NCBI RefSeq assembly: GCF_007677875.1
Contig: NZ_VEDO01000001.1
Coordinates: 124,001 to 188,000 of the forward strand
Reading direction: 5' to 3'
Length of the DNA: 64,000 bases
Origin: Variovorax boronicumulans
GTDB lineage: Bacteria; Pseudomonadota; Gammaproteobacteria; Burkholderiales; Burkholderiaceae_C
The translations under genes were made by a program, and so were the position numbers. Positions 17,507-27,643 of the stretch are shown here, in pieces. Numbering within the stretch: the stretch's first letter is position 1; every line of letters begins with the position of its first letter. Below the pieces are notes generated by a model. The model was not told the DNA's origin and ran no database searches. It saw only the letters and a program-made list of their open reading frames with translations.

Positions 17507-19106
17507 GTGCGCGCAGGTCCAGCATGCCCGGCACGGTGCGCGGATCGACACCGGCAGGAAACAGGCTGTGCTTCTGGATCTTCTGCGTGGCCGTGGTCGG
17601 GATCGCGTCGGCGAACCAGACCCAGCCCGGTGCCTTGTAGTAGGCCAGCTGAGCGTTGCAATGGTCGAACAGCGCGCGTGCCGTGGCTTCGCTGCGCTCC
17701 ACGCCGGATCGGAGCACCACGCAGGCCAGTACCTCTTCCTCGCGCACCTCGTCGGGCACGGCCATCACGGCCACCTGTTCTACCGAAGTGTGCGTAAGCA
17801 ACATGGCCTCGACCTCGGCCGCGGCGATGTTCTCGCCCGAGCGGCGCACGATGTTCTTGCGCCGGTCCACGAAGTGCAGCATGCCCGTGGCGTCGCGCCA
17901 CACGATGTCGCCGGTGTGGAACCAGCCGCCGCGCCAGGCGGCTTCGGTGGCGGCGGGGTCGTCGAGGTAGCCCGAGAAGAAGTCCTGACGCGGCGTCGCG
18001 GCGCTGTGGCGGATCACCATCTCGCCGGGCGCCTCGCCCGCCACGTCGCGGTCGGCGTCGTCGACCACGCGCACCTCGATGCCGGGCAGTGCGCGGCCGA
18101 AGGCCCGCGTGCCGACCTGGCGCGGCGCGTGGTTGTCGGTCAGGATCCGCACCATCTCGGTCATGCCCCAGAGCTCGATCAGCGGGAAGCCGAAGCGCGC
18201 CTCGAAGGCCGCGTGCAATTGCGGCTCCACACCTGCGCCGTAGCCGAAGCGCACGGCGTGGTCGCGGTCCTGCGGGCCGGGTGGCTGGGCCCAGAGCATC
18301 TGCGCGATCACGCCCAGGTAGTGCACCACGGTGGCGCGGCTCTCGCGCACCTCGGTCCACCAGCGCGTGGGCTGGAAGCGGTCGGTCTGCACCTGGCAGT
18401 TGCCCGTGAGCAGCGCGCCCGGGAACGACACCACCGACGCGTTGACATGGAACAGTGGCAGCGGGTTGTAGATGCGGTCCGTGCCTTCGCCGAAGCGCGC
18501 GAGCCCGCCGCGCGTCGCGTAGGCGTGGCCGGACGCGAGTTCGTAGCGGTGCGACAGGATGCAGCCCTTGGGCCGGCCCGTGGTGCCCGAGGTGTAGAGG
18601 ATGCTGGCCGGCGTGTCGCCGTGCACGCTGCCGGGCAGCGGGTCGCGCGCGGCAGGCGGCAGCGCGGCGTCGGGGGTGGCGAACGGCGGCTGGTGGCTGG
18701 ATTCGGCCAGCGCAGCGCGCAGCGCTTCCAGGCGGCTGTCCAGCAGCACCACGAGGTCCACCCGCGCGTGGTCGATGAGGTAGGCCAGTTCGCGCGGGCG
18801 GTAGTCGGGGTTCACGGGAACGCAGCAGGCGCCCAGGCTGTTCAGCGCGAGCTTGTGCAACAGGTGCTCGGGCCGGTTCTCGAGCAAGAGCGCGACGCGG
18901 TGGCCATGCCCGTAGCCGGCCGCGGCATAGCGCGCGGCCAGTGCCATCACCCCGGCGTGCATCTGAGCGAAGCTCAGCTCCAGGCCGTCTTGCAGGTAGG
19001 CGCGCTGGGGGTTCGCGGGGACGGCGAGCAGGCTGTTGGCGCCGTAGGCCTGGGCGGCCGCCGCCAGGGCCTGGTGCAGGGTCGGATGCTGGACGATGTC
19101 GATCAT
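17490..19106 (-). CDS. AMP-forming acyl-CoA synthetase
   Basis: A 538-residue member of the ANL adenylating enzyme family, resembling crotonobetaine/carnitine-CoA ligases. The P-loop is ILYTSGTTGRPKGC (about 155-168), the aryl/acyl-binding and A5-type segment is IELWGMTEM near 310, and the C-terminal hinge and lysine loop appear as FVDRRKNIVRRSGENIAAAEVE near 415. It activates a carboxylic acid to its acyl-CoA using ATP. The start is an ATG overlapping the GMC oxidoreductase stop by 4 nt (ATGA), so the two genes are translationally coupled; an oxidase or dehydrogenase followed by CoA ligation is a plausible sequence. The exact acid is unknown. The gene is convergent with mocR. Confidence 0.9.
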   Translation of the reverse strand: MIDIVQHPTLHQALAAAAQAYGANSLLAVPANPQRAYLQDGLELSFAQMHAGVMALAARYAAAGYGHGHRVALLLENRPEHLLHKLALNSLGACCVPVNPDYRPRELAYLIDHARVDLVVLLDSRLEALRAALAESSHQPPFATPDAALPPAARDPLPGSVHGDTPASILYTSGTTGRPKGCILSHRYELASGHAYATRGGLARFGEGTDRIYNPLPLFHVNASVVSFPGALLTGNCQVQTDRFQPTRWWTEVRESRATVVHYLGVIAQMLWAQPPGPQDRDHAVRFGYGAGVEPQLHAAFEARFGFPLIELWGMTEMVRILTDNHAPRQVGTRAFGRALPGIEVRVVDDADRDVAGEAPGEMVIRHSAATPRQDFFSGYLDDPAATEAAWRGGWFHTGDIVWRDATGMLHFVDRRKNIVRRSGENIAAAEVEAMLLTHTSVEQVAVMAVPDEVREEEVLACVVLRSGVERSEATARALFDHCNAQLAYYKAPGWVWFADAIPTTATQKIQKHSLFPAGVDPRTVPGMLDLRALKKRR

Positions 19107-20728
19107 GGTTGCAGGGGATGGGCGCGCACGAGGTCGGCTGCCTTCTCGCCGATCATCATCGCAGCGGCGCAGGTGTTGGCCGAGGGGATCTCGGGCATGA
19201 CGGAGGCATCGGCGACGCGCAGGCCTTGCAGGCCGTGCACGCGCAGCCGGGCGTCGACCACGGCCATCGGGTCGCTGGCCGGGCCCATGCGCGCCGTGCC
19301 GTTGAGGTGGTAGGACGAGACACCGTAGCGCCGCATGTAGTCCAGCAGTTCGTCCTCGGCCTGCATGTCCGGGCCGGGCATGGTTTCCGCCGCGACGTAG
19401 GGCGCGAGCGCGCGCGTCTGCAACAGCCTGCGCGCCAGCCGCACGCCGTCCAGCAGCACGCGGCGGTCCTCCGCGTGGGCCAGGTAGTTGGGCTGCACCA
19501 CGGGGTCGGCAAACGGGTCGCTGGACGCCAGCCGCACCCAGCCGCTGCTGTGCGGCCGGTGCTGCCAGACGCCGCAGGTCATGCCGGGGTAGTCGTCCAG
19601 CATGCCCACGTAGCCCGCGCGGTAGCTGGCCGGCGCGAACACGCCCTGCAGGTCGGGCCGCGCGAGACCAGGCCGCGACTGCCAGAAGAAGTGCGCGAGC
19701 GAGGGGCTCAGCGCGAGGATGCTGGGCTGGCCCGCGAGCCAGCGCGCCACCTGGTCCCACAACCGCGGGGCGCGCGCGAGTTCGTTGATGGTCACGGCGT
19801 TCTTCGCGCGTGCGACCAGGCGCACCGAGAAATGGTCCTTGAGGTGCTGTCCCACGCCGGGCAGCGCATGGCGCACCGGGACGCCCGCGCGCTGCAGCCA
19901 TTCGGCCGGGCCGATGCCCGAGAGCTGCAGCAACTTGGGCGTGTTGACGGCACCCGCGCAGACGATGACTTCGCGCCGCGCGCGCACGACCTCGGCGCGG
20001 CCGTGAACGCCGCCGCGCCGGTAGCGCACACCGGTGGCGCGCAGGCCGTCGAACAAGATGCCGGTCGCCTGGGCGTTGCTGCGCAGCGTCACGTTGCCGC
20101 GTTTCAGGGCCGGCGTCAGGAAGGTCGGCGCCGTGCCCTGGCGCAGGCCGTGGTGGATGGTGCGCTGGAAGTAGCCCACGCCGGCCTGCGTGGCGCCGTT
20201 GTAGTCGGGGTTGCGCGGCAGGCCGAGCTCCTCCGCACCTTCGAGGAAGGCTTCGCAGATGGGGTGCTTCCAGTCGATGTCGGTCACGGCCACGGGGCCG
20301 CTGCGGCCGCGCAGCGCGTCGTCGCCGGAGCCGATGCGGCGCTCGCTGCGCTGGAAGTAAGGCAGCAGCTCGGCATGGCTCCAGCCCGGGTTGCCCTGGG
20401 CGGCCCAGCCGTCGTAGTCCTCGGCCTGGCCGCGGTTGTAGACCAAGCCGTTGATGGCGGTGGAGCCGCCCACCGTGCGGCCCTGGGGCAGCGGCACGCG
20501 GCGCCCGCCGGTCCAGTCCGTGGGCTCGGAGCTGAACTGCCAGGTGAAGTCGGGGTTGAACAGCACCTTGATGAAGCCGGCCGGCACATGCAGCCAGGGG
20601 TGCCAGTCGCGCGGGCCGGCCTCGAGCACACAGATGGACAGGGATGGGTCTTCGCCCAGGCGGGCAGCGAGGATGGCACCGGCGGCGCCGCTGCCGACGA
20701 TCACGTAGTCGAAGGTGTCAGTGGACAT
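19103..20728 (-). CDS. GMC-family flavin oxidoreductase (choline dehydrogenase-like)
   Basis: A 541-residue glucose-methanol-choline oxidoreductase. The FAD-binding Rossmann motif is VGSGAAGAILAARL near residues 11-24; GRTVGGSTAINGLVYNRGQ near 78-96 is the GMC signature 1; GAVNTPKLLQLSGIGP near 257-272 is signature 2; the catalytic His lies in SSYHLNGTARMG near residue 470. These enzymes oxidise primary alcohols to aldehydes, some on to acids. No signal peptide. The coupled downstream acyl-CoA synthetase and the nearby mvaA suggest oxidation of an alcohol that ends up as a CoA ester. Upstream, an inverted repeat fills the gap to livF, so it is unclear whether it shares the liv transcript. Confidence 0.92.
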   Translation of the reverse strand: MSTDTFDYVIVGSGAAGAILAARLGEDPSLSICVLEAGPRDWHPWLHVPAGFIKVLFNPDFTWQFSSEPTDWTGGRRVPLPQGRTVGGSTAINGLVYNRGQAEDYDGWAAQGNPGWSHAELLPYFQRSERRIGSGDDALRGRSGPVAVTDIDWKHPICEAFLEGAEELGLPRNPDYNGATQAGVGYFQRTIHHGLRQGTAPTFLTPALKRGNVTLRSNAQATGILFDGLRATGVRYRRGGVHGRAEVVRARREVIVCAGAVNTPKLLQLSGIGPAEWLQRAGVPVRHALPGVGQHLKDHFSVRLVARAKNAVTINELARAPRLWDQVARWLAGQPSILALSPSLAHFFWQSRPGLARPDLQGVFAPASYRAGYVGMLDDYPGMTCGVWQHRPHSSGWVRLASSDPFADPVVQPNYLAHAEDRRVLLDGVRLARRLLQTRALAPYVAAETMPGPDMQAEDELLDYMRRYGVSSYHLNGTARMGPASDPMAVVDARLRVHGLQGLRVADASVMPEIPSANTCAAAMMIGEKAADLVRAHPLQP

Positions 20729-20796
20729 GGCGGTTCGCCGAGAAAAAACATGGGTGTGGCGCGCGGGCCGAGGCCACCGGGCGGCCTCTTTCGCTC

Positions 20797-20850
20797 ATGT
20801 CCACCGCCAGGGCCGCAGGCGGCCCAGGCTCCTCCTTGACTTCGCTGCAG
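20797..20850 (+). repeat. Left arm of imperfect inverted repeat
   Basis: Begins ATGTCCACCGCC and continues AGGGCCGCAGGCGGCCCAG, GCTCCTCCTTGACTTCGC. The reverse complement of 20941-20995 reads ATGTCCCCCGCCC, AGGGCCGCATGCGGCCCAGG, GCTCCTCCTTTATTTCGC, i.e. the same sequence with a few substitutions and single-base insertions. Each arm also contains its own short palindrome around the GGCCGC core. The block looks like an extragenic repeat family member. Confidence 0.7.
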
Positions 20851-20940
20851 AGGCCACCCGATGCCCTCGGCCCTGGACACGTCGCGTCGTGCCAGCCCGT
20901 GCGATGCGACGCTGGTAGACCGCGACGATGGCGTGCTCCA

Positions 20941-20995
20941 CGCAGCGAAATAAAGGAGGAGCCCTGGGCCGCATGCGGCCCTGGGCGGGGGACAT
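20941..20995 (-). repeat. Right arm of imperfect inverted repeat
   Basis: Reverse-complement partner of 20797-20850; shared words include AGGGCCGCA, GCGGCCCAGG, CTCCTCCTT and TTCGCTGC-like ends. The internal GGGCCGCATGCGGCCC is a perfect palindrome. The ~90 bp between the arms has no recognised content. Confidence 0.7.
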
Positions 20996-21054
20996 TCGCG
21001 GAGTGGAGTACGCCGTCGGCGTGGTCCTGGGCCAGACCGTGGCATCGCTTCATC

Positions 21055-21769
21055 TCAGTGCTTCCCGAGGTAAGCCGCCCGCACCTGCGGATCGCGCCGC
21101 AACGCGCGCCCTTCGCCCTGCAGCGTGATGCGCCCGGTCTCCAGCACGTAGCCGCGTTCGGCCACGGCCAGGGCCTGGTTGGCCATCTGCTCCACCAGCA
21201 GAATGGTCACCCCCTGGGTCTTGAGGCCGCGGATGATGCCGAAGATCTCCTTGACGATCAGCGGCGCCAGGCCCAGCGAGGGCTCGTCGAGCAGCAGCAG
21301 CTTGGGGCGGGCCATGAGCGCGCGCGCGATGGCCAGCATCTGCTGTTCGCCGCCCGACATGGTGCCGGCCAGCTGGTCCTGGCGTTCGCGCAGCCGCGGG
21401 AAGGCCGTGAACTGGGCTTCGATGTCCGCCTCGATCTGGGCCGCCGTGGCCTTGCGGTGGTAGGCGCCCAGCACCAGGTTGTCGCGCACGCTCTGGTCCG
21501 CGAACACCTGGCGGCCCTCTGGCGACTGGGCGATGCCCAGGGCCACGCGCTGGTGGCCCGGCACGCGCGTGATGTCCTGGCCGGCGAAGCGGATGCTGCC
21601 CGCGTGCGCCGGCTCCAGACCCGAGACCGCTTTCATGAGCGTGCTCTTGCCCGCGCCGTTGCCGCCGATGATGGTCACGACCTCGCCGGCCTGCACCTGC
21701 AGCGAGATGCCCTTGAGTGCCTCGATCGCGCCGTAACGCACTTCGAGCGCATCGATCTGGAGCAGCGGC

Positions 21770-21777
<8 letters not shown>
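21055..21777 (-). CDS. livF: Branched-chain amino acid-type ABC transporter ATPase LivF
   Basis: A 240-residue ABC ATPase of the LivF type. Walker A is GGNGAGKST near 38-46, the signature is MSGGEQQ near 138-144, Walker B is LLLLDEPSLGLAP near 157-169, and the switch His is replaced by the usual VEQM seen in LivF. The start is the ATG inside the end of the livMG gene (8-nt overlap, ATGGCTGA). With the fused LivM-LivG protein, LivH and the LivK binding protein it makes a complete importer of the HAAT family. Such importers carry amino acids but also aromatic and other carboxylic acids; the operon's link to mvaA suggests a non-amino-acid substrate. Confidence 0.93.
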
Positions 21778-23583
<1,806 letters not shown>

Positions 23584-23584
<1 letters not shown>

Positions 23585-24504
23585 CAGACCTTCTCCACCA
23601 GTCGGCGGCCCAGCAGGCCTTCGGGCTTCAAGACCAGCACGAGGATGATGAGCAGGAAGACGCTGATCTCGCGCAGCTCGGCCTGCCAAAGGCCGACCAT
23701 GGCCTCGATCAACCCGAGCAGAAATCCGCCCAGCATGCAGCCACGCGCGTTGTTGAGCCCGCCCACGATGGCGGCGGAGAAGGCCTTGAGCGCGAGCGTG
23801 AGGCCCATGAACACCGAGGCCGTGGTGATGGGCGCGATCAGGAGGCCCGCCAGCCCCGCCAGCGCCGAACTGACCACGAAGGCCAGCACCACGATGGCCG
23901 AGACGTTGATGCCCATCAGCGTGGCGGCCGGCCCGCTGTGCGCGACCGCGCGCACGGCCTTGCCGATCCTGGTCTTGCGCATGACGAAGTCCAGGCAGGC
24001 CATGACCGCGATGCTGGCCACCAGCACCAGGATCTCCTGCGGCAGCACGCCGGCGCCGCCGATGCGGATCACCTGGTTGCCCAGCGGCGAGGGCATGACT
24101 AGCGGGGCCGGGCCCCAGATGGCAAGTGCCGTGTTCTGGATGATGATGCCGAAGCCGATGGTGCTCATGACCCACGCCAGCCCGCCCTGGCCCACGAAGG
24201 GCTTGACGGCCGCGTGGTACAGCAGCACGCCCAGGGCGCCCAGCACGACGATGGAGATGACGAGCGCCACAAGGTAGCGGCCCGGCGTGACCTCGATTTC
24301 CGACAGCGCGCCCGTGATCGGCTTGCCGGCCAGCAGCAGCACGGCCGAAACCGCCACGTAGGCGCCGGCGACCAGGAATTCGCCCTGGCCGAAGTTGAAG
24401 GTCTTGGTCGTGTTGTGGGTGATGTTGAAGCCCAGCGCGACCAGCGCATAGATACTGCCCAGCGCCAGGCCGCTGAAGACTGCCTGCAGGAATGAAGCGC
24501 TCAT
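23584..24504 (-). CDS. livH: HAAT-type ABC importer permease LivH
   Basis: A 306-residue permease with about eight membrane segments. SGLALGSIYALVALGFNI and KTFNFGQGEFLVAGAY near the N-terminus and GGLNNARGCMLGGFLLGLIE near residue 240 are typical of LivH. The ATG used (MSASFLQ) is preceded by AAGGACGG at good distance; a second ATG 21 nt upstream (MPFSRTD) is possible but its context is poorer. It is followed by livMG with a one-base overlap, and separated from livK by a long hairpin, so expression of binding protein and permease may differ. Confidence 0.92.
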
Positions 24505-24521
24505 GTCCGTCCTTGAAAACG

Positions 24522-24562
24522 GCACGGTCCACGGCCGGCAGCGCGCCGGGCGTGGACCGTGC
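24522..24562 (-). promoter_or_regulatory. Long hairpin between livK and livH
   Basis: GCACGGTCCACG (24522-24533) pairs perfectly with CGTGGACCGTGC (24551-24562), and CCGGC (24535-24539) with GCCGG (24545-24549) extends the helix after one mismatch, leaving a 5-nt loop. There is no T-run, so it is not a canonical terminator. Stable intercistronic hairpins after a binding-protein gene commonly protect that gene's mRNA from 3' decay, giving excess binding protein over permease; this is the likely role. Confidence 0.6.
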
Positions 24563-24571
24563 GGGGAGGTC

Positions 24572-25774
24572 CTACTTCTTCAGGTCGGCAGGAGTCAGTG
24601 CCTTGGTGAACTGGTCCTCGTAGCGCACCGGGGAGTCGCCCTTCCAGCGTGCCAGGTAGAAGTCCGAAACCGACAGGCCTTCGTGCGCGGTCTTGCTGAA
24701 GGGCTTGTTGTAGGTCTTGATCACGCCCTCGACGCCCGTCACGTTCTCCAGCGCGGCAGCAACCTTCTCGCCGTCCGTGCTGTTCGCCAGCTTCATCGCG
24801 GCGGCCAGCAGCATCACCGAGTCGTAGGCCTGGGCCGAGCACGGAAAGGTGGTCAGCGTGGGGAAGTTCTTGCGCACCCGCTCGCCCAGGGCCTTGGTCT
24901 TGGCATTGGTGTCTTCGGTGGTGGAAGCGGCCAGGATCAGGTGCTCGGCCAGCTTGCCACCAGCCATCTTGGGCAGGAGGGAACTGAGGTTGCCCCAGGT
25001 GCCCAGCGTCAGCGGCATGTAGTTGATCTTCTCCATGCTGCGCAGCACCTGGGCCGTGCCGTCGGCGATGCCGTAGATGATGACGGTGTCGGCGCCGGCG
25101 GCCTTGATCTTGGACAGCTGCGAGGTGATGTCGGTGTCCTTGGGGCCGTACTTCTCGGTTGCCACGGGCGTCACGCCGTGCAGCGCCAGGATGTCGGTGG
25201 CGTCTTTGATGCCGCCCTGGCCGTAGCCGGTGGAGTCGGCCAGGATGGCGATCTTCCTGTCCTTGGAGGCCTTGACGGCATAGGCGCCGAGCAGCGCCAC
25301 CTGCTCGCGGTCGACCATGGACACGCGGAACAGGTAGTTCTGCGGTTCCTTGGCATAGCGCGTGGTGATTTCGGTGGCGGTGCCGATGGGCACGACCACC
25401 GGGATCTTCTTCTGCTGGGGCAGGTGCAGCCAGGCCAGCGCGTTGCCCGAGTTGGCCGGCCCGACGACGGCGTGCACCTTCTCGGCGTCGATCAGCTCGG
25501 TCATGTTCTGGATCGCCTTGGGCGGCGTGCCCTGGTCGTCGCGGATGACGCCGACCACCTTGCGGCCCATGATGCCGCCGGCCTTGTTGATGTCCTCGAT
25601 GGCGGCCTCGAAGCCCCAGCGGCCCGCGATGCCCAATTCGGCCACGCCGCTGGCGGACTGGTCGGCCGTGTAGCCGATCTTGATGTCCTGGGCATAAGCG
25701 GTGGCGCCGGCCCACAGGGACCCGGCAATGGCGCCGGCAACGGCGAGCTTGGCGAAATGGTGCACCACTGGCAT
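24572..25774 (-). CDS. livK: HAAT-type ABC importer periplasmic binding protein LivK
   Basis: A 400-residue type I periplasmic binding protein with a signal peptide cleaved after AYA (about residue 28), mature start QDIKIGYTADQSASG. Two alpha/beta lobes follow; VVGPANSGNALAW near 112-124 and ADSTGYGQGGIKDA near 200 lie at the usual ligand pocket positions. An AAGGAG ribosome binding site sits before the ATG. It is the first gene of livK-livH-livMG-livF. Upstream, at 25856-25893, lies a copy of the 38-nt motif found at mvaA/mocR, so it is probably under MocR control. Ligand specificity cannot be read from sequence; mevalonate or a related acid is the inference from context. Confidence 0.92.
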   Translation of the reverse strand: MPVVHHFAKLAVAGAIAGSLWAGATAYAQDIKIGYTADQSASGVAELGIAGRWGFEAAIEDINKAGGIMGRKVVGVIRDDQGTPPKAIQNMTELIDAEKVHAVVGPANSGNALAWLHLPQQKKIPVVVPIGTATEITTRYAKEPQNYLFRVSMVDREQVALLGAYAVKASKDRKIAILADSTGYGQGGIKDATDILALHGVTPVATEKYGPKDTDITSQLSKIKAAGADTVIIYGIADGTAQVLRSMEKINYMPLTLGTWGNLSSLLPKMAGGKLAEHLILAASTTEDTNAKTKALGERVRKNFPTLTTFPCSAQAYDSVMLLAAAMKLANSTDGEKVAAALENVTGVEGVIKTYNKPFSKTAHEGLSVSDFYLARWKGDSPVRYEDQFTKALTPADLKK

Positions 25775-25855
25775 GGGTTTGTCTCCTTGCGAACGAACTG
25801 GTGGATGGGCGGCCCGGCGCTTCTGCTGGCCCGGTGCGGCTGCACTGTAGGGGAA

Positions 25856-25893
25856 CTGTATCCATCGATGTAGGTACAGTTTGCCGGGACAGC
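25856..25893. promoter_or_regulatory. Second copy of the putative MocR operator, upstream of livK
   Basis: CTGTATCC, 8-nt spacer, AGGTACAGTT, T, GCCGG, G, ACAGC, with the same spacing as 16058-16095. It lies about 80 bp upstream of the livK start and about 120 bp from the divergent TauE/SafE gene start. An additional ACTGTAGG half-like word lies just to its left. Shared occurrence in two intergenic regions, with the spacer entirely different but the flanking words kept, argues for selection rather than chance. Confidence 0.6.
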
Positions 25894-26011
25894 AGCCGCT
25901 GGCGGCAGGGGGAACCCTGATGCTGCCGGCGCACCGCCCGGGGCGACGACGCTGCTCGCCCCGCGGGCCTACACTGCGCCGCCTTTTGCTGCTGGAATAC
26001 CGACACCCGAC

Positions 26012-26767
26012 ATGGACTGGCCTTTGATCACCGGCTGGGCGTTCTACGCCACGGCCATTCCGGCCGTGCTGCTGCTGGGCCTGTCCAAAAGCGGCTTCGG
26101 CGCCGGCCTGGGCTCGCTGGCCGTGCCATTGATGGCGCTGGCCATCCCGGTGCCGCAGGCCGCAGCGCTGCTCATGCCCGTGCTGCTGCTGTGCGACGTG
26201 CTGAGCGTGGCTGCGTTCCGGCGCGACCTGGACAAGGTGCTGCTGTGGCGGCTGATCCCGTTCGGCCTGCTCGGCACCCTGGTAGGTACGGCACTGTTCC
26301 GCGTGCTCGACGGGCACACGGTGTCCACGCTGGTGGGGGTCTTCACGCTGGCGTTCCTGGCGCAGCGCTGGCTGTTTCCGCCGCGCGCCGACAGCCCGCC
26401 GCCGCCGCATTGGGCGGGACGGCTTCTGGCCACGGTGTCGGGCTTCACGAGCTTCGTCTCGCACACGGGCGGCCCGCCCATCAATGCCTATGTGATTCCA
26501 CTGCGGCTCGCCCCGGTGCAGTTCGCGGCCACGATGGCCGTGTTCTTCTTCTGCATCAACCTGTCCAAGTGGATTCCTTACACCTGGCTCGGTCTGTTCG
26601 ACGCGCGCAACATCGCCACTTCGCTGGTGCTGCTGCCGTTTGCGCCGGTCGGGGTGTGGGTGGGCGTGCGCTTCGCGCGGCGGGTGTCGCCCGCACTGTT
26701 CTACCGGCTCATCGACATCGGCATGCTGCTGACCGGGATCAAGCTGCTCTGGGACGGGCTGCGCTGA
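26012..26767 (+). CDS. TauE/SafE-family membrane permease
   Basis: A 251-residue polytopic protein with about eight membrane segments and the internal two-fold repeat of TauE/SafE (DUF81) permeases; conserved elements are LSKSGFGAGLGSLAVPLMAL near 24-43 and SHTGGPPINAYVIPL near 150-164. Such proteins export sulfite, sulfoacetate or other small organic acids; the substrate here is unknown. It is divergent from the liv operon and its upstream region contains the second MocR-type motif, so it might belong to the same regulon. It ends directly against the convergent GntR gene without spare bases. Confidence 0.88.
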   Translation: MDWPLITGWAFYATAIPAVLLLGLSKSGFGAGLGSLAVPLMALAIPVPQAAALLMPVLLLCDVLSVAAFRRDLDKVLLWRLIPFGLLGTLVGTALFRVLDGHTVSTLVGVFTLAFLAQRWLFPPRADSPPPPHWAGRLLATVSGFTSFVSHTGGPPINAYVIPLRLAPVQFAATMAVFFFCINLSKWIPYTWLGLFDARNIATSLVLLPFAPVGVWVGVRFARRVSPALFYRLIDIGMLLTGIKLLWDGLR

Positions 26768-27463
26768 TCAGCCGCCGGCGCCGCGCCGCAAGGCGCTCTC
26801 GGCATTGCGTTGGGTGCTGCGGATGTGTTCGGCCAGCAGCGCGCAGGCCGTGTCGGCATCGCGCCTGAGCGTGGCCTCCATGAGGCGCCGGTGTTCGGCC
26901 GACTTGCGCTTGGCCACCTGGCGGTGGCGCGCCGAGAAGCGCCGGTAACGTTCGGCCTGGTCGAACAGGCTGGCACTGAAGCGCAGCTGGCGCTCGGACG
27001 GGCAGGCCGCCAGCAGCGCCAGGTGGAAGGCGCGGTGCACCTCGCTCCATTCGTCATCGAGCACCAGCGGCCCGTCGGGCAGCCGCGACTCCACCTTGTC
27101 CAGCCGGTGGAAGGCCGAGACGATGGCCGCTTCCCAGGCGTCGTCGCCGGCGGCGATGGCGCCGCGCAACGCCTCCACGTCCAGCATCAGCCGCATGTGG
27201 GTGATGTCGTCCAGGTCTTCTTCGGACAGCGCCGCCACGCGGAAGCCGCGGCGCTCGTCGGCCCGCACAAGCCCCTCCTGCGCGAGCCGGCTCAGCGCCT
27301 CGCGCAGCGGGCTGCTGGAGTAGCCGTAGTGGCGTTGGAGTTCGTCGAGCTTGAGCTTGTTGCCCGGTGCGAAGGTGCCGGCCAGCACGTCGTGGCGCAG
27401 GCTGCGGAAGGCCTGTTCGGTCAGCGGGGCGCCCGCTTCGTTCGTGGGTGCGGCGATGTTCAC
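26768..27463 (-). CDS. GntR-family (FadR-type, FCD) transcriptional regulator
   Basis: A 231-residue regulator: winged helix-turn-helix at about residues 20-80 (LKLDELQRHYGYSSSPLREALSRLAQEGLV) and an FCD ligand-binding domain at about 90-220 with the expected metal-binding Asp and His residues (DDEWSEVHRAFHLALL, EHRRLMEAT). The start chosen is a GTG (VNIAAPTNEAG), which gives a normal length; upstream in-frame ATGs at 27574 and 27601 lie within the A/T-rich operator-like region. FCD regulators are usually repressors released by a carboxylate. It is divergent from the six-gene catabolic operon beginning at 27644 and is its likely regulator. Confidence 0.87.
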   Translation of the reverse strand: MNIAAPTNEAGAPLTEQAFRSLRHDVLAGTFAPGNKLKLDELQRHYGYSSSPLREALSRLAQEGLVRADERRGFRVAALSEEDLDDITHMRLMLDVEALRGAIAAGDDAWEAAIVSAFHRLDKVESRLPDGPLVLDDEWSEVHRAFHLALLAACPSERQLRFSASLFDQAERYRRFSARHRQVAKRKSAEHRRLMEATLRRDADTACALLAEHIRSTQRNAESALRRGAGG

Positions 27464-27564
27464 GCCGCGGATTCTATGCACGCAGACGACTTTCCGTGCG
27501 CGAGGGAATGTCTGCGCATGCTCAGGGTAAACGAGCACAAAACAGTGACTATGCTTAAAAAATA

Positions 27565-27578
27565 TTTTGTGCATAAAA
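27565..27578. promoter_or_regulatory. Candidate GntR operator upstream of the catabolic operon
   Basis: TTTTGTGCATAAAA is a near-perfect palindrome (12 of 14 positions) in an A/T-rich island that stands out in this high-G+C intergenic region between the divergent GntR gene and the FAH-family gene. TGCA-centred A/T-flanked palindromes suit FadR-type GntR proteins, but no direct evidence of binding exists. Confidence 0.4.
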
Positions 27579-27643
27579 TTTGCCACATGCCCCGGGTTCA
27601 CCGAACCGGGGCATCCCCCCCATCCACGTCAAGGTTCCTCCCC

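Larger units (their letters stand above)
20729..21054. other. Gene-free gap holding a large imperfect inverted repeat
   Basis: Between the GMC gene start and the livF stop there are 326 bp without a credible gene; short frames on both strands are Arg-rich translations of the repeat. The stretch consists mainly of two arms of about 55 nt in opposite orientation, separated by about 90 bp. The promoter of the GMC/acyl-CoA synthetase pair, if separate from liv, should lie at its left end. Confidence 0.6.

Noticed and set aside
20644-21045. Several short open frames in the gap between livF and the GMC gene
   Set aside because: They are Arg/Pro-rich translations of the inverted repeat and overlap each other on both strands; no ribosome binding site or family.
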